A DNA stretch of 64,000 nt from Straminergon stramineum (taxonomy: Eukaryota; Streptophyta; Bryopsida; Hypnales; Calliergonaceae), in NCBI GenBank assembly GCA_963920665.1, contig OY987264.1, positions 27,818,906 to 27,882,905 on the forward strand, written 5' to 3'. A program made the translations under genes and the position numbers. Within the stretch, counting starts at the first letter, position 1; every line of letters starts with the position of its first letter. Below, in pieces: positions 23,154 to 35,545 of this stretch. Below the pieces are notes generated by a model. The model did no database searches, was not told the DNA's origin, and saw only the letters and a program-made list of their open reading frames with translations.

Positions 23154-24318
23154 AAAACTCCTAAAACTCCAATCGAAAATGGAAAAAGAAGTTCATTGCT
23201 TCAAAAAAGTGGGCGTCCACCTCGTTGTTCGCCCGTTCCCTTGGTTGTCCACCAACGACCCTTCTCGTCCGCTCTGTTTGCCACTTTTTTTCGGCCACCA
23301 CGCTTGTTCATTTAAGCCGACCGCTAGAGCCAACGCAACGCTGTCCGCCTCATTGTCGACCCCACCCGACCTTTGTCCAGCAGGAGTCCTACAGCATTCA
23401 ATTCTGAAAAATGTAGATTCATTTTCTAAAAAAACTCTTCAATGCAACAAGTATCCAATGTAGTATTAATGCAAGAAAGGGTAATTCCAGATATTCCTCC
23501 CCACATTTAAACATGCTCTCGAAACCCTATATCCTAAACCCTACAAAAAAAACTAAACTATAGGGCCCTCAATTGTATATACAAAACTTATAACATTGCA
23601 TGAGTTTTCAAAATTAGTGGTGCGGTGTGAGGAATATGTTTTATTTTTTATTGCTTTGAAGTTCAGAATGCAATCATGACAATGTAATGCGTATGTAGAC
23701 CTTACTAACTTTGTTATTTAGATTTCAATTGTTCTTAAGATTTACTTTCTTACGGGCCACTACACAAATGTGGAACATTGGATTATAACCTACAATGTTT
23801 CTTCAATATTTGTTGTAAAATGTATTGATAGTGCAAAACACCAATGTAAATATCCTTAAAGAAATTATATTATCTCATTATTCTATTATGGCATTTATGG
23901 GACGATGCTCAAAATGATTTAAATACTTTAATGTAATTTGATGTGATATGATGTGGACAAGATTGAAGTAAGCATTTATACAACAAAAATGAAATTGAGG
24001 TTCTTATGATACATGCTTATACCTATGTATACTTGCATGTACCCTTAATTGTAAACCATCAATAAATTTCTCACAATCCCAAAATATTAGAGCTTAGGTA
24101 GTGTAAAATGTCATTGACCTTCAAATATAACAAGCCTTCAAGTTCAACAATTTGGATAAGTAGGTCATACTCTAGCGATTACAAGTATGTTTCATCTCAA
24201 GAATTTTTTGCAAATGATTTTATAAGAAGTTTCATAATATCATATCTTGTAGATTATAAATTTACAATTTTGATTGAATTGCTTATGTAGTTGTGTAGGC
24301 CTAGGATTTTTGAAAATC

Positions 24319-24770
24319 TTGAACCCTTAAAGTCCTAAGCCTTTTTTTTCCATTGAATATCACTCAAAATTATCATTTCTATTGCAAAGAGCAAAAAACT
24401 TTAGAAATTAATTTTTTGGCATATCTAACCATAGGAATTTGTACTAAATTAGTATAAAAATGTGTGGGAGTAATCTTGTCATCTTGAAAACTTTGAGTGC
24501 ATACATTGCATGATATTTGCATTTAGAGTAAGCAAAAAAATGTTATCTTCCATCTTACTATACTAGATTATTAGGCTTCTAATTTTCTTCACTTTAAATT
24601 TTGGCACTAATGATTTTAATTTTATAATATCTTTTCTTGAAGAATCTAGCTAATAAGTGAAGAATCTTGGAGAAAAAATTTAGAAATAAATCATTTAATT
24701 GAGATCACGTATCACAACTTTACAAGAGTCTCCTATAAGAATGTATGACCTTTGGCACTTTAGGGATTAA
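24319..24770. mobile_element. Truncated, decayed TTAA element of class L2 (about 452 bp)
   Basis: Left edge TTGAACCCTTAAAGTCC, right edge CACTTTAGGGATTAA. The order of blocks (TTTCTATTGCAAAGAGCAAA, then CATATCTAACCATAGGA) follows the element at 47362 but lacks its second half. Confidence 0.45.
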
Positions 24771-25089
24771 TTAATTTTGTTCAAAGGCATAGAAATCAAT
24801 TAGAGATTGAAACCAATGAAATTGTTACAATCTTGACATTAAATTTCTTTTGCTAATAGCCAAAAAGTATTGTTGATATGACAAACTTGTAAGAAAGCAC
24901 CAATGTAAAACTAAATTTCTTTACACACCCACTTAAATTCTTTGTTTACAAATCAAATGATTTTCCAAACAAGAAGCTATTTGGTGTCACTTTTCATAAT
25001 TGTATTGATTTTGTACCTCATGATATAACATATCAAAGAGATAATTTCTATAGCTTTCTTGATTCATTATGCAATGCATGCTCTACTTG

Positions 25090-25560
25090 TCCTCCCATCC
25101 GTCCACCTCCACAAAGTCAAAAGCACCTTTCTTTCCCGCCCTCCTCCCCATTTGCCTGCATGCCCACCTCTACAAAATCAAACACACCTTTCCCTCCCGT
25201 CTACCCGTCTACCGCCCGCCCACCTCCACCAAATTGAAAACAACTCTTCCTCACACTCGCCTCTTCCTCCCACCTTCCTCCTTGTCCGCCATCTGCAGTT
25301 TGCCCATCCACCGTCCGCACACCTCCACCAAATTGAAAACACCTCTCCCTCACGCCCACCTTTCCCTCCTCCCCTCCTCCTCGTTCACTCTCCACAGTTT
25401 GCTTGTTCGTCGTCTACCCATCCGCCAACCGTTGAACTCTACCAAATTGAAAACACCTCTTCCTCCCACTATCATCCGTGTTTCCTCGTTCACCACTTGC
25501 TCATCTGCATTGTTTGTCTACCCGTCCGCATTTGTGGTCCTCCTGTCCACCAAGCGGACA
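25090..25560. repeat. CT-rich minisatellite, five degenerate units
   Basis: A CACCTCCACCAAATTGAAAA-type motif recurs near 25106, 25166, 25221, 25321 and 25437 at irregular spacing (about 55-115 bp), separated by C/T-rich stretches. Because the units keep two frames open, frames of about 170-178 codons occur, but they are not believable proteins. Confidence 0.6.
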
Positions 25561-25652
25561 ACTAGGTGGATGGGCAGACAACAAGGCAGATGCCTACTTT
25601 TTTGAACCAATGAACTTCTTTTGCCATTTCCGGTTGGAATATTGGAAGCTTG

Positions 25653-25714
25653 GGGGCGTGTAACATACCAATGGAAAGGTATTTGGAAGACCTTTCCAAT
25701 GATATATTACACGC
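25653..25714. repeat. Palindromic core module, copy 2
   Basis: GGGGCGTGTAACATACCA is mirrored by TGATATATTACACGC around GGAAAGGTATTTGGAAGACC. The last few bases of the right arm are lost. Confidence 0.65.
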
Positions 25715-25934
25715 TATATAATTTCAAAATATGAAGTCATTAATCGCAAGTGAAACAAGCTACAACTACATAGTGAGCGTCCGCCCAACTGATCGGCCAT
25801 CCACCCGTCCACCAAGCAGACAACTAGGCAAACGGGCAAACAACAAGGTGGATAGGTAGATAGCAGGGCGGACACCCACTTTTTTGAAGCAATGAACTTC
25901 TTTTGTCATTTCTTATTGGAGTTTTGGGAGTTTG

Positions 25935-25999
25935 GTTGTATGTGATATACCATTGGAAAGGTATTTGGAAGACCTTTCCAACAGTATATTACACGCCCC
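25935..25999. repeat. Palindromic core module, copy 3
   Basis: Same core as copy 2 with an intact right arm (TATATTACACGCCCC) and a slightly diverged left arm (TTGTATGTGATATACC). The long outer flanks are also shared. Confidence 0.65.
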
Positions 26000-26180
26000 A
26001 AAATTCCAAAAAACAAAGTCAAAAATCAAAAGTGAAGCGAGCTGTGACTACATAGTGAGCAGATGGGAGGGTGGATGGGAGAGCAAACGGCTAGGCGGAT
26101 GGGCAAACAACAAGGCGAACGTCTACTTTTTTAAAGCACTAAACTTCTTTTGCCATTTTTTATTGGATTTTTGGGAGTTT

Positions 26181-26246
26181 GGAGGCGTATGATATACCAT
26201 TACAAAGGTATTTGGAAGACCTTTCCAACGGTATATTACACGCCCC
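26181..26246. repeat. Palindromic core module, copy 4
   Basis: GGAGGCGTATGATATACC is mirrored by GGTATATTACACGCCCC. The downstream flank repeats GCGACTACATAGTGAG. Confidence 0.65.
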
Positions 26247-26600
26247 AAAATTCCAAGATACAAAGTCGTAAATTGCAAGTGAAGCGAGTTGCGACTACAT
26301 AGTGAGTGTCTGCCCATTCGCCAAGCGGACGAGAGAGCGGATGATCTCGTAGATGTGCGGACGGATTCAGGAATGCATTCTTGAAGTTGCAGATGGCATC
26401 ACGGACAAACAAGGTAGTCAGGCGGGTGGACGAGCGGGTGGACAAACCCGTTGACGAATAAATGGTTGGACTCGCGAACGGGGAGGCAGATGGACTCATG
26501 GACTGGCAGATGGTTTTCTTAATGTGCGGACAGGCTACAGAAATGGAAGATAGGATCGCGGATGGTGATGCAGACGGGGTGTCAGACGACCTTTAATGAA

Positions 26601-29600
26601 AGGGGAGGCGGGTAGATGGCAATGCGAACGAGGTAAAAAAAATTATCCCCCTGGTAAAAACGCAAAAACTGAATGTCACTGGACATCTTGGGGGGTCACG
26701 TTCGTAGACGTCCTATCAACTCTACCAAGATGTGCCACCAAAGCCATAAAAATCCTATGTGCCATTGCAAATTTTGTCTTTGCCATTGGAGCCATGTCAT
26801 CCGCTACTTGAGTTGCACTACAATAAATCTCAAAAGTTTATTGAACTTTTGCTACACTATCCGCTAAGAACCAAACTTTTATACCCTACTTTTGTAGTTT
26901 TTCGGACATATATTGCAAAGCTAGATAAGACATGCCTTGTAACAAATCATTATTTTGTCAATGGTAGTATATTTGCCCCAACTTCCAAGGACTTTGGTAA
27001 TTGTCCCAGATTGCTTTCATTAACTACCAAAATTGATCTATCTTATCACAACCCATGAGATCTTTCTCTCTAATATAATTTTATTTATAGATCTGTGAAA
27101 GACAAGCACCTTGTCAACAATACAATGTGGCATCAAGACATAATTCTTGTCATAAAAGGACAGTGGAAAACCAAACTCAATTTGCACGAATAAATTTTGA
27201 TATTGCATTGCCTTTTTATGCTTATGTATAAAGTGATTTCTATAAATGCCTTCAATTCCAAGATAATAAAGCTCTTCCAAGACAATCTTTTGATAGTCTT
27301 CCCATATACACGCATCTTCTTGAATGACATATTGGTTGGTTTCAGTAACAATTTGATACAATATAATGTGAGGCTAATATATGTCAAGCAAAAAGAAAAA
27401 AAATCAAGAATAGTACCAAAAGACATTTGCCCCTCCCACTCCAATAAATTTTGAGGTAGAGAGTCAAAAGTGATCAATATATTTCTTATGCCAAGTTTCA
27501 TCACAATACAAAATATTTATGAACATGATATCTCCAACATTTCTTCCTTCCATATCATCATCACTAGTTTCTATCTAAAAAACTACAATATCATTGTTGC
27601 TATTTTCTCTAAGACAAAGAGTAGGAATTTGTGTCAACTTGTAAATGTTTGCCCTCAAGGCCCCTACCTCCCTAATTGTTTATCCCTTGGTAGTTGATTC
27701 TATAGGGTCACCATGTCATTCAATTTGAGTACCATGGGAAGGCTCCACCCTTGGAACTCTTCTAAATGTCATCTAACTCAACCCTAAACCCAACATGTCC
27801 AAATTAAAAACCAACTCCAAAAGGCCCAAATCCAACAACCCGAACAACCCCAAACCTAGCAACCCTAAGTCCAATATCATTTGCCATCCCCACATCACCT
27901 CAATCAACTGCCCTCCTTCCCATGGCCACCATACCCCCCATATTATTAGAACCCTCACTATTGAAGCCACGCTCTATTGAAGTCCAATTGTAAGATGTTG
28001 ACTTGATAGAAAGGTGGCCTCTTTCCTCTACTCTGTCAACATATAGTTGCCATGTCCCTACCCCAATATGTATCATCCCAAAGTCTTCCAAAATTCCTTT
28101 GCCTACAATAACTTCTGGGGACAAGGACTTGGCCTTCATTAGCCTTCTTGGATCAACTCGTGATGGTGGTTCATAGAGGGCTCACCTCTACATGCCACCC
28201 AAAATCATTACATGTCCTTTCTTCTACAAATTGGTATTCTACCATCAAAATTGTCTTCAACTTGTTCCTCACAACTAGATTCCTTCCCTACTATTCATAT
28301 TTTGACTATAAGCTATCAATGAAATCATGATCAAAATAACTAATATCTTGTTTAGAATTGTTGACAAAGTTGTGGAGAGAAAGGGGGATCAAGGTGGAGG
28401 AGGAAGAGATGATAGAGGTGAAGGAAGTGGGGATGGAATTGGTAGGGTGGATGGTAGTGTAATGCTTGTTGATGCTCCCACCACCATCAACTAGAAACTT
28501 TGCCATAGAGGTAGACCATCTCATGTAACCTACAAGCCACAAAATCACATTAGTGTAGTGTACAATGACTAAAACTGGTAACTTAGCATTCTAAATAAAT
28601 GAGAATGCATCAAAAAATATATGAACTAACCTCTTATTGCTTCTTGTAATCTTTCTTCCATGGCATGGCACTTATTGATGAGAGGGATGTTGGGCTATAA
28701 GTTAACTCATTGATGCAACAATGCACTTCATTGTCAATTGTCCTTTGTTCAACACACCCCAAAACTCTTGCTACTAGGTGATAGAAATTATGCCTAAAAA
28801 TATTAGGCAAAGGAACCTTGGGCTACTTCCTTGTAGACTTTAAAACTCAAAGACTATAGAGGTGATCAATGTCCAAGAATGTCACAACTTATCCACTTGA
28901 ATCACAATACCTCCAATCTCAAAAATCCATGGTCATATCTCACTAGCTTGAAGCTCTAAGGACTTTGTTGTCTTATCAATCTCCCTCACTAAGCTCAAAA
29001 GTACTCTTCATTTTCTCACTAGAAATCATTGTAGAATTGTGCATTTTCATGTTGAAGTTGCAATATATTGATGTAGTTAAGGAGGTACAAGGAGATTAAT
29101 TACAAAGTAGATCAACAATCAATACCTTTGGAAGTAGACTTCATGAAATTAAGGGGCTACAACTTAGATTAGACAAAATTTCATGAATCATGGGAGTAAT
29201 AAGTCATAAATTTGAGTATTGTTGTTGGAGAAATCTTTGCAATCTTAGTAAATTCTGCTGAAATTCTAGATTTGAAAGTGCACCATGTGAAATGAATGGC
29301 AATCCAATCTACAATGTTACAATAATCTTCTAAAGTGAAATAGAGCAATTGGTAGCTTCAAAGAGACTTGAAGCATTCATTTTCATCCTTGCCAATTTTT
29401 AATTTGGGGATTAGAGATGACTCCAATTTCATGTCAATTTTTTTGCAAATGATAGTGGTGTTCTACTTATGCATTTAGATCTCAACATTTACAAACAACA
29501 ATTTAATAGGTCCAAAATTTGAAGCTTGGTAATAGGGTGGTTGCACAACTATACACATAATCTGACACCCAAAATAAGCCAGTAGGATCCTTATCCAACT

Positions 29601-30600
29601 ATCAAATGATGGCAACCTTTGCTAGCTGTCTCATTAACATCCATCAACAAGGTTCTCAGACAAGGTTGTGGAATACTCTCCAATTTGGAGGTATTTTGGG
29701 GTTTGGGGTTCCTGAGCCCAATTGCCAAGGCTTATCCAAACAAAATACCCTTAAAACCTAGAGCCTCCACCATATTGGCTAGAGCACCTACCCTCCTTGC
29801 CTAGTCTCCTCATTCAAACAGAAAAAACTTATAAGTTCTTCATATAATGTCCATTTTTTAAAATGCTATAAGAAACCCACGTCTTTGTGATTTTAGGCAA
29901 AAAAGAGGCATATTTTTGTAAGCAAAAGGATGACAAAGACTCTCGAGCACTAGAAGGTAGAATTATAGGGGACATTACAAAAAACATATTGATGATGGAG
30001 CTGACAACTATGTTGTCATCCAAAAAAAAGTAGTCTTGTTTCCAAAAACATTCTAAAAAACATGAAAGTGTCATGTCAACAAGGGCTTACAATTTGACTG
30101 TTGTTAAATTTCTAGGGGATGAGGTAAAATGTTGACCAATTGTAAAAAAAACAAGGGGTAGCAACTACATGGCACATTTTTGCAAAATAAATAAAAATGT
30201 GGCACTTGACATGGCATCCAACAAGAATGATGTGGTGTTCTACATCATCACACTTTGGTGCCATCTAAGAATTTTAAGAATATTTTTTTAAACATCAACT
30301 AAGACGTTCAGATGTTTTTTGCTACATGAACCAAGATGTCAATTGAAATGTTCAAATGTTTTTTGCAACATCAATTTAGACAACTTCGCATGTGTCATAT
30401 CATTTTACATATCCCATATGGTTTGTTTTCCCTCCTACCACTTGTGAGCCCCTAATTCGTCACCGGAGGCTCACTCTTTTTTTTTTCGTATTTTCTTATT
30501 TTAAATGCAATTTTACATACAAAAAGTCCAAAAAAGAGTGTAGAATCAAAATAGGTGTGTCACATACCAATATAATATTTGGTCTCATTTTAGAATATTA
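26601..30600. other. AT-rich intergenic with possible transposon coding traces
   Basis: No intact gene. Minus-strand frames at 27038-27504 and 27900-28548 look slightly protein-like. The rest is AT-rich DNA without paired repeats. Confidence 0.35.
27038..28548 (-). pseudogene. Possible remnants of transposon-encoded proteins
   Basis: Overlapping minus-strand frames at 27133-27504 and 27038-27361 seem to be one sequence split by a frameshift, containing CIWEDYQKIVLEELYYLG. At 28306-28548 a frame begins near YMRWSTSMAKFLVDGG, which resembles the start of plant Myb/SANT-like proteins (MRWT...M..F), often carried by PIF/Harbinger elements or derived from them. This is pattern memory only; no conserved catalytic motif is visible. 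Confidence 0.2.
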
Positions 30601-31696
30601 TAGCTAGAGTGGCCCAACCAAGAGTTGTAAATAGGTTAGAACCCAACTAATCATGGCAAATTGGTCAATTACAAGTAATGGGCGTATTAGGCTCAAAACC
30701 CCACATGGAGAGGATATTTCTAGGCTAGGATTGGTTGAGGGAACCCTAGTAAGGCATAGGAGTCAATTCTCAGAGATGAGTTCTAGTTTTCCCATTTCTT
30801 CGACAAAATAATGGAACCTCAATTGTTGGCTTGCATATGTTAAAAATACCAAGACGGGATAATGGACGGATCTTAGGTCCAAGAGGGTGATTTAGGGTTA
30901 AGACCATGCTTGCGAACCAACGGCGAAGTTGGTTCGCCAAGATTCCCTCCAGTGTGGAAGATTCCCTTACCACCGATAATTAAACGAGAGGGTGGATTTT
31001 GTCCCCCCTAGGCCGATGTGTAGAGTAAAAATATGAACTTACACATGTGTTGTAGGATCCTATGGGAGGTTCCACAAAAAAAATTCGGAATTTTCTAATG
31101 TCAGAAGATGTCTTTCCGGACACTCAAATACCCAAATCTACAATGAGAAATTCCTAGAAATTTCCTAGGTGGCATTAAATTTCCACTAAAAATTGGTATA
31201 GCTTCTTTTATGTTAATAAGCTACCCCAACAAGTTTCAAGACATTCTAATAGTCAAAAGTACCCAAACCTACAAGATTCCCCGACAATTAACGGAATTTA
31301 AAGTCCATGACGAAATTGACCAGCGAAGCGGGAGCATATGAAAGTGGAATGGGGCCCAAGGTAGGTATTTTTTCACTCCCTCACACCTACTTAGGTGCCT
31401 AGGCTAGTTACTTTTGTTAGAAAAGTCAACCCCCACAAGTTGGGATTTTTCCTGGTTTTGGCGTTAAGTTGGTGCTAGGTATCATTGCGATTTTGAAGAT
31501 AGAAAAGGGATAAGGGGGGTCCTTTGAATTGAAAATGGCCTTCTAAAGCCAACGGATCAATCCGTTTGCAATTTGGAGGTAATCCAAAAGTTAGCTTAGT
31601 GGGCCAGCATAGGATGAAAACCTTGAGTTTGAATGAAAATCCAAGAAGATAAGGTTAACTTAGATGAACGAGAGGAGGACGGTGTCTGGGAAAGAG

Positions 31697-31705
31697 TATA
31701 AAAGG
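31697..31705 (+). promoter_or_regulatory. TATA box in putative LTR
   Basis: TATAAAAGG, followed by a C/T-rich leader (CACCCCTTCTCCTATCTC). Downstream are small stem-loops ending in T-rich tracts (CCAAGCTTGAGCTTGG then CTTTTTT), like an LTR R region. Confidence 0.35.
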
Positions 31706-32639
31706 GCACCCCTTCTCCTATCTCACCACCACTTTTTGTGTAATTGGGTCCTTTGGGTCTAATTTATATTCGAATTGTGGCATTTTTAACCACAAACCTT
31801 GCAACTGTGTTTTTTGGGCACTTTTGGCCATTGTTGTTTTTCGAGCTTGCGAGGTTTTTATGGGTCCCTTGTATTTTTAGTATGTATAGTGCCAACCCTT
31901 CCAAGCTTGAGCTTGGAGGCTTTTTTAACTTACCATGTTACTAGAAGTTGTGTGTATTTACCTTAAGAGACCCTTTTGTCACTCTCCTTGCTTTGTTGTG
32001 TACTAACCCTAAAGCAACCCCCCATATGAGTGGCAATGCCACATTGGGGGGCCTTTAGTTCAAGTCATTTATAATACTAACCCCGTGTAGCTAGTCCTTC
32101 GAGTGTCGAAGGCCTTTTCATTTTATTTCTAACATTGGCGTGGTATTCCCTAGTGAGAGACATGAGGGTGTGAAGATAGTGGGTCCCGCCCTCACGACGA
32201 AGCTTTGAACCCCCTTGGAGTAAAAATCTTAGCAGTGTGTTAAAAGAGGGGATGACGGCGAAGCTTTGAACTTCTTTGGATACAAAGTCTTAACGGTGCG
32301 TTAAAACCACCTCACAAGAGAACCGTGAGACCAAGTGGTCCCTCTCTCTACAAGGTTTAGTTTCCAAAACATGTTGGGAACAAACCAAGGTTTAGGCCCC
32401 TCAAAATAGAAATTAGAGGTCAAGTTGAATATGAGGAGTAGTTAGTAAGAAATAGAGCCTGGCCTTCGCCCCCACAAGCCTAGCATGCCTCCACTAACCA
32501 TAGACATGGCCTCCTGCACTCCCCTTAGAGATTAACAAGAAAATCAGTAAAAAGGGAAACTAATCCAACACCTAGACTAACAGTAGTATCCAGTCCAGCA
32601 CCCAACCCCCCGATACCCGGGAAAGGCCAGGGCTGGTCT

Positions 32640-33080
32640 GGGTGTCGGGCCTCCGTCGAGGGTTGCCTAGTCATTACAAGGGGCCGGCTAGGCATCAGGC
32701 TCTTCCAAGGGCTCCCAATCATTACAAAGGTCCCGGATGGGCATCGAGCTCTGCTAGGGGCTGCCAGTCATTACGAAGGGCCAAGGCCGACCAAGCATTA
32801 GGCTCCGCTAAGGGCTCCTAGTCATTACGAGGGTTCAAGTTGGGCCTCGAGCGCCGGGCTAGGGGCTTCCAATCATTGTGAAGGGCGTGGAGGGGTTATG
32901 GGCTTCAGCTAGGGGCTGCTAGTCATTACGAAGGGCGACGTCATGCCTTAGGTGCTGAACTAGGAGCTTCCAGTCATTGTGAAGGGCGTGGGGGGTTATG
33001 GGCTTAATCTAGGGGTTGCCTAGTCATTACAAGGGGAGGTTACGAGCTTAAGCCAAGGGTTGTCCAGTAACCAAGAGGAG
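32640..33080. repeat. Tandem array, unit about 50 bp, about 9 units
   Basis: The motif AGTCATTACGAAGGG (variants AATCATTGTGAAGGG, AGTCATTACAAGGGG) recurs near 32669, 32717, 32766, 32820, 32870, 32920, 32970 and 33020, with CTAGGGGCT before it and GGGC...GGGCTC after it. Confidence 0.75.
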
Positions 33081-34887
33081 GCCAACAGGACACGTCCACC
33101 TACACTAAACAAACCGTCAAAGCGAAGAATCCAACTCCCCATCTTCCGTAAACGTCACCAAAGCAACAAGCAAGTAGCCAAAAGAATGAGAGAGTGACAA
33201 GAGGGAGGACAATTTGAAGGTTAGGAGTGGAAGTAGATAAGATAGGAGGGTAATCCCCACATCTTACCCAAGCCCTTAGATTAAAATTAGGTGATTTATA
33301 CAAGATTAAGCATGAGACGTAAGAAGTAGCTCAACCTTGGAGGATGGCATGACGAGTCTTTAAGATTAGCTTCCTAGGACGGACCAAGGGTAGTTGGGCC
33401 ACTATAGTACGTATGGAGCCTAGCATGAAAATAAAAGGAGGGAGAGGAAAAGAAATAGGGTAAGGTGAACGGTGGTTCATTGTCTCATGGCATAGGAGAT
33501 CATGGCAAAGGAGGGAGAGCTTCCAGTGGGCGCGATCAATGACTCAAGTTTCAAGGTATGAGTTAAACCTTTCCCAACTCTTCCAAGGTCCCTAATTAGT
33601 ATTTAGTAACTCTGGCCCAAGCCTACCCTTACATCAGACCCTTAGGATTATAACTCAAGTCATTTACTAAGACATAAACTTAAAGAGGAGGGTTGTAGCT
33701 CTCCAAAATCCTAATGCACGCCCCAATTGGGTCCAAAACGAGGAAGTTATCATCAGATGAAGATTAGAATCAAATTGGATGAAGAATAGCTAAACTTTGG
33801 ATTTGATAGAGAATTAAGTAGATTAGGAGGAGGCTACCAATTATGGTTCAGTGTCGAAGAGAAAAGTTAATTCTGAATTATAGGTTAGGAGAAATTAGTG
33901 GATAAAGTTTAGGTAAGGCTTGGATGATAATTTCGTAAGAATCCCCAATCAGGGCCCAACTCCAGATCTAGGTAGGAGAAATTCTTTTGACTCATCCCTA
34001 AAAATTTTGTGTCTTTCTGAATTGGGGAGCTAGATGCAATAGATGGATGAAGTTTGAGGAATCGAGTAGTGATCAAACTTCATCCATCCATAACTTTGGC
34101 TAGGAAGGTCGGATAGGGTCGAGTTTTATGTTTTTAGAAATGGCACAAGATGAAATAGAGGTTTCTTAAGTTACTTCTGCCCTGGCGTAGGTTCCATCCA
34201 GATCATACAGCAGGCCATCCATTCGGTCGGCCAAAACATTGGAAGTAGATTAAGCGAATCTTGCAAATTTGGGGTCACTTAGGCACTTAGTAAAAAGATC
34301 CATTGCTTGGAAGGCACAATGGACCACGCTTAGACACCCAAAGGTAGGAGTTCCTTAGCCGAAATCTAGAACCTGGTTGTAGTCGCGAATTACCAAGGAT
34401 GGGTAATTTGGTGATCACACCACCCCACTTGTATAAATAGCTTCTCTTCCCATGTCAACACACTCACAATAAATGGCTTATCAAGCCATGTGATATAGTT
34501 GTAAAATATGGTGTATAGTCTATGGCATATTATGTATATCTAAATTGATGCCGCTAAATGTCTAGACATCCAAGATGATTTCTCAAAAAACTGAGATGTG
34601 CACATTAGGCATGTTCTAGAAGACTTTGTCTACTGTGATGTTTTCATGTCTCCAAAAATGTGCCATAACACACAACGGATGCTACATGACATTCAAAAGA
34701 ATTAATTCTCATACCATAGTTGACGTTCAAAAATACATATGCATGTTATAGCAAGTGTTCAAATAGACAAGACCTAAGGCATAATGCATTGGTCACATCA
34801 TGAATTTCCTCTTCTATGTCATGGCCTTGTATTTGCCATGTCATGTCCCATGTCAACAAAGGTCTGAATGAAAAATTTATTGACATG

Positions 34888-35201
34888 CACTATAACAAAA
34901 CATGGTAAAAAAAACCGCACTCAAATTCGAGTGCAATTCTTTAGACCACATTTTCGTGCATGTGCGAGTAGTGGGTGTAATATTCTTTTGTAGTTTTCGA
35001 TTGCATTTTTTGAAATTTGGGGGCGTGTTATAAATCGTTGAAAAGTTCTTTTCAATACCTTTCCAATGGTATATAATACACACAAAAATTCCAAAAATTG
35101 TAGTCAAAAATTGCAAAAAATAGTGGTTGTGAGCATAGTGGGCCTGCACAAAAACGTGGTTTGAAGAACCGCACTTGATTTTGAATTTTTACCATGTATA
35201 G
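34888..35201. mobile_element. Palindromic MITE with CACTA-like end, about 314 bp, carrying a GGGGCGTG core
   Basis: The left end CACTATAACAAAACATGG plus GTAAAAA is mirrored by TTTTTACCATGTATAG at the right. Inner blocks (ACCGCACT, GACCACATTTTCGTGCA) also pair with the right half. The centre (35019-35083) is another copy of the palindromic core (GGGGGCGTGTTATAAATCG; CCAATGGTATATAATACAC). The right end lacks the first few bases of a perfect CACTA TIR. Confidence 0.55.
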
Positions 35202-35545
35202 ACAATTGTCCAACATTATGCAACTAATGAACCCTTAATGTTTTTAATTTGATTTGGCATTCTCAACTTTTTTTGAAGTACAACATGGCCTTATATCCCC
35301 TAAAAGATCAAAGTCTATTCATGGGATATCTTGCAAATTCAAATTAATAATCAATCTCAATTTCCTCTTAAGATATTGGAGCCTTTCTTATTTTCCATTA
35401 TGCTTGAAAGAAGAAGATGATTGAACTAAATAGAGCATGAAATTCAATACAACTTCATTTGATACATTAAATTGAGTTTTATTTTTTATTTTGTTCAATA
35501 TTCTTCTTTTTTATATCAACATGAATTAGAAAAGGCTCCAATAAC
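35202..35545. other. Intergenic, nothing recognised
   Basis: AT-rich sequence between two mobile elements, without a recognisable feature. Confidence 0.35.

Larger units (their letters stand above)
22880..26600. repeat. Cluster of palindromic GGGGCGTG modules with GGGCGGATGGGC-type spacers
   Basis: Four palindromic cores (23089, 25653, 25935, 26181) are embedded in a larger module: ACTTTTTTGAAGCAATGAAC on one side, the core, then GCGACTACATAGTGAGC on the other. Spacers are low-complexity runs of GGCGGA, GGGCAA and GACAACAAGGC. An unrelated AT-rich segment (23460-25040, including a decayed TTAA element) interrupts the cluster. Reading frames through it are by-products of the repeats. Confidence 0.6.
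30601..34500. mobile_element. Noncoding, probably LTR-retrotransposon-derived region
   Basis: Moderate GC and no open frame. It contains two TATA boxes in promoter-like contexts (TATAAAAGG at 31697, TATAAATAG at 34432) and a possible primer-binding-like ATTGGCGTGGTATTCCC near 32133. A twice-repeated GGCGAAGCTTTGAAC/TTAAAA segment lies at 32195-32310, and a tandem array at 32640-33080. No gag or pol sequence and no matching LTR pair were found, so a non-autonomous or heavily decayed element is the best guess. Confidence 0.3.

Noticed and set aside
25059..25605. Two overlapping frames of 168 and 178 codons
   Set aside because: Both are produced by a C/T-rich minisatellite; the peptides only restate the repeat unit in different frames.
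22880..26600. Regularly repeated palindromes resembling a CRISPR array
   Set aside because: The repeats are irregularly spaced, diverged and in plant nuclear DNA, with related copies in other transposons; no cas genes are present.
30601..34500. Possible hammerhead ribozyme (retrozyme)
   Set aside because: I looked for the CTGATGA and GAAAC core strings and found no correctly spaced pair.
34877..35149. Minus-strand frame of 90 codons similar to one at 26123-26317
   Set aside because: The similarity comes from the shared palindromic GGGGCGTG module, not from a protein family.
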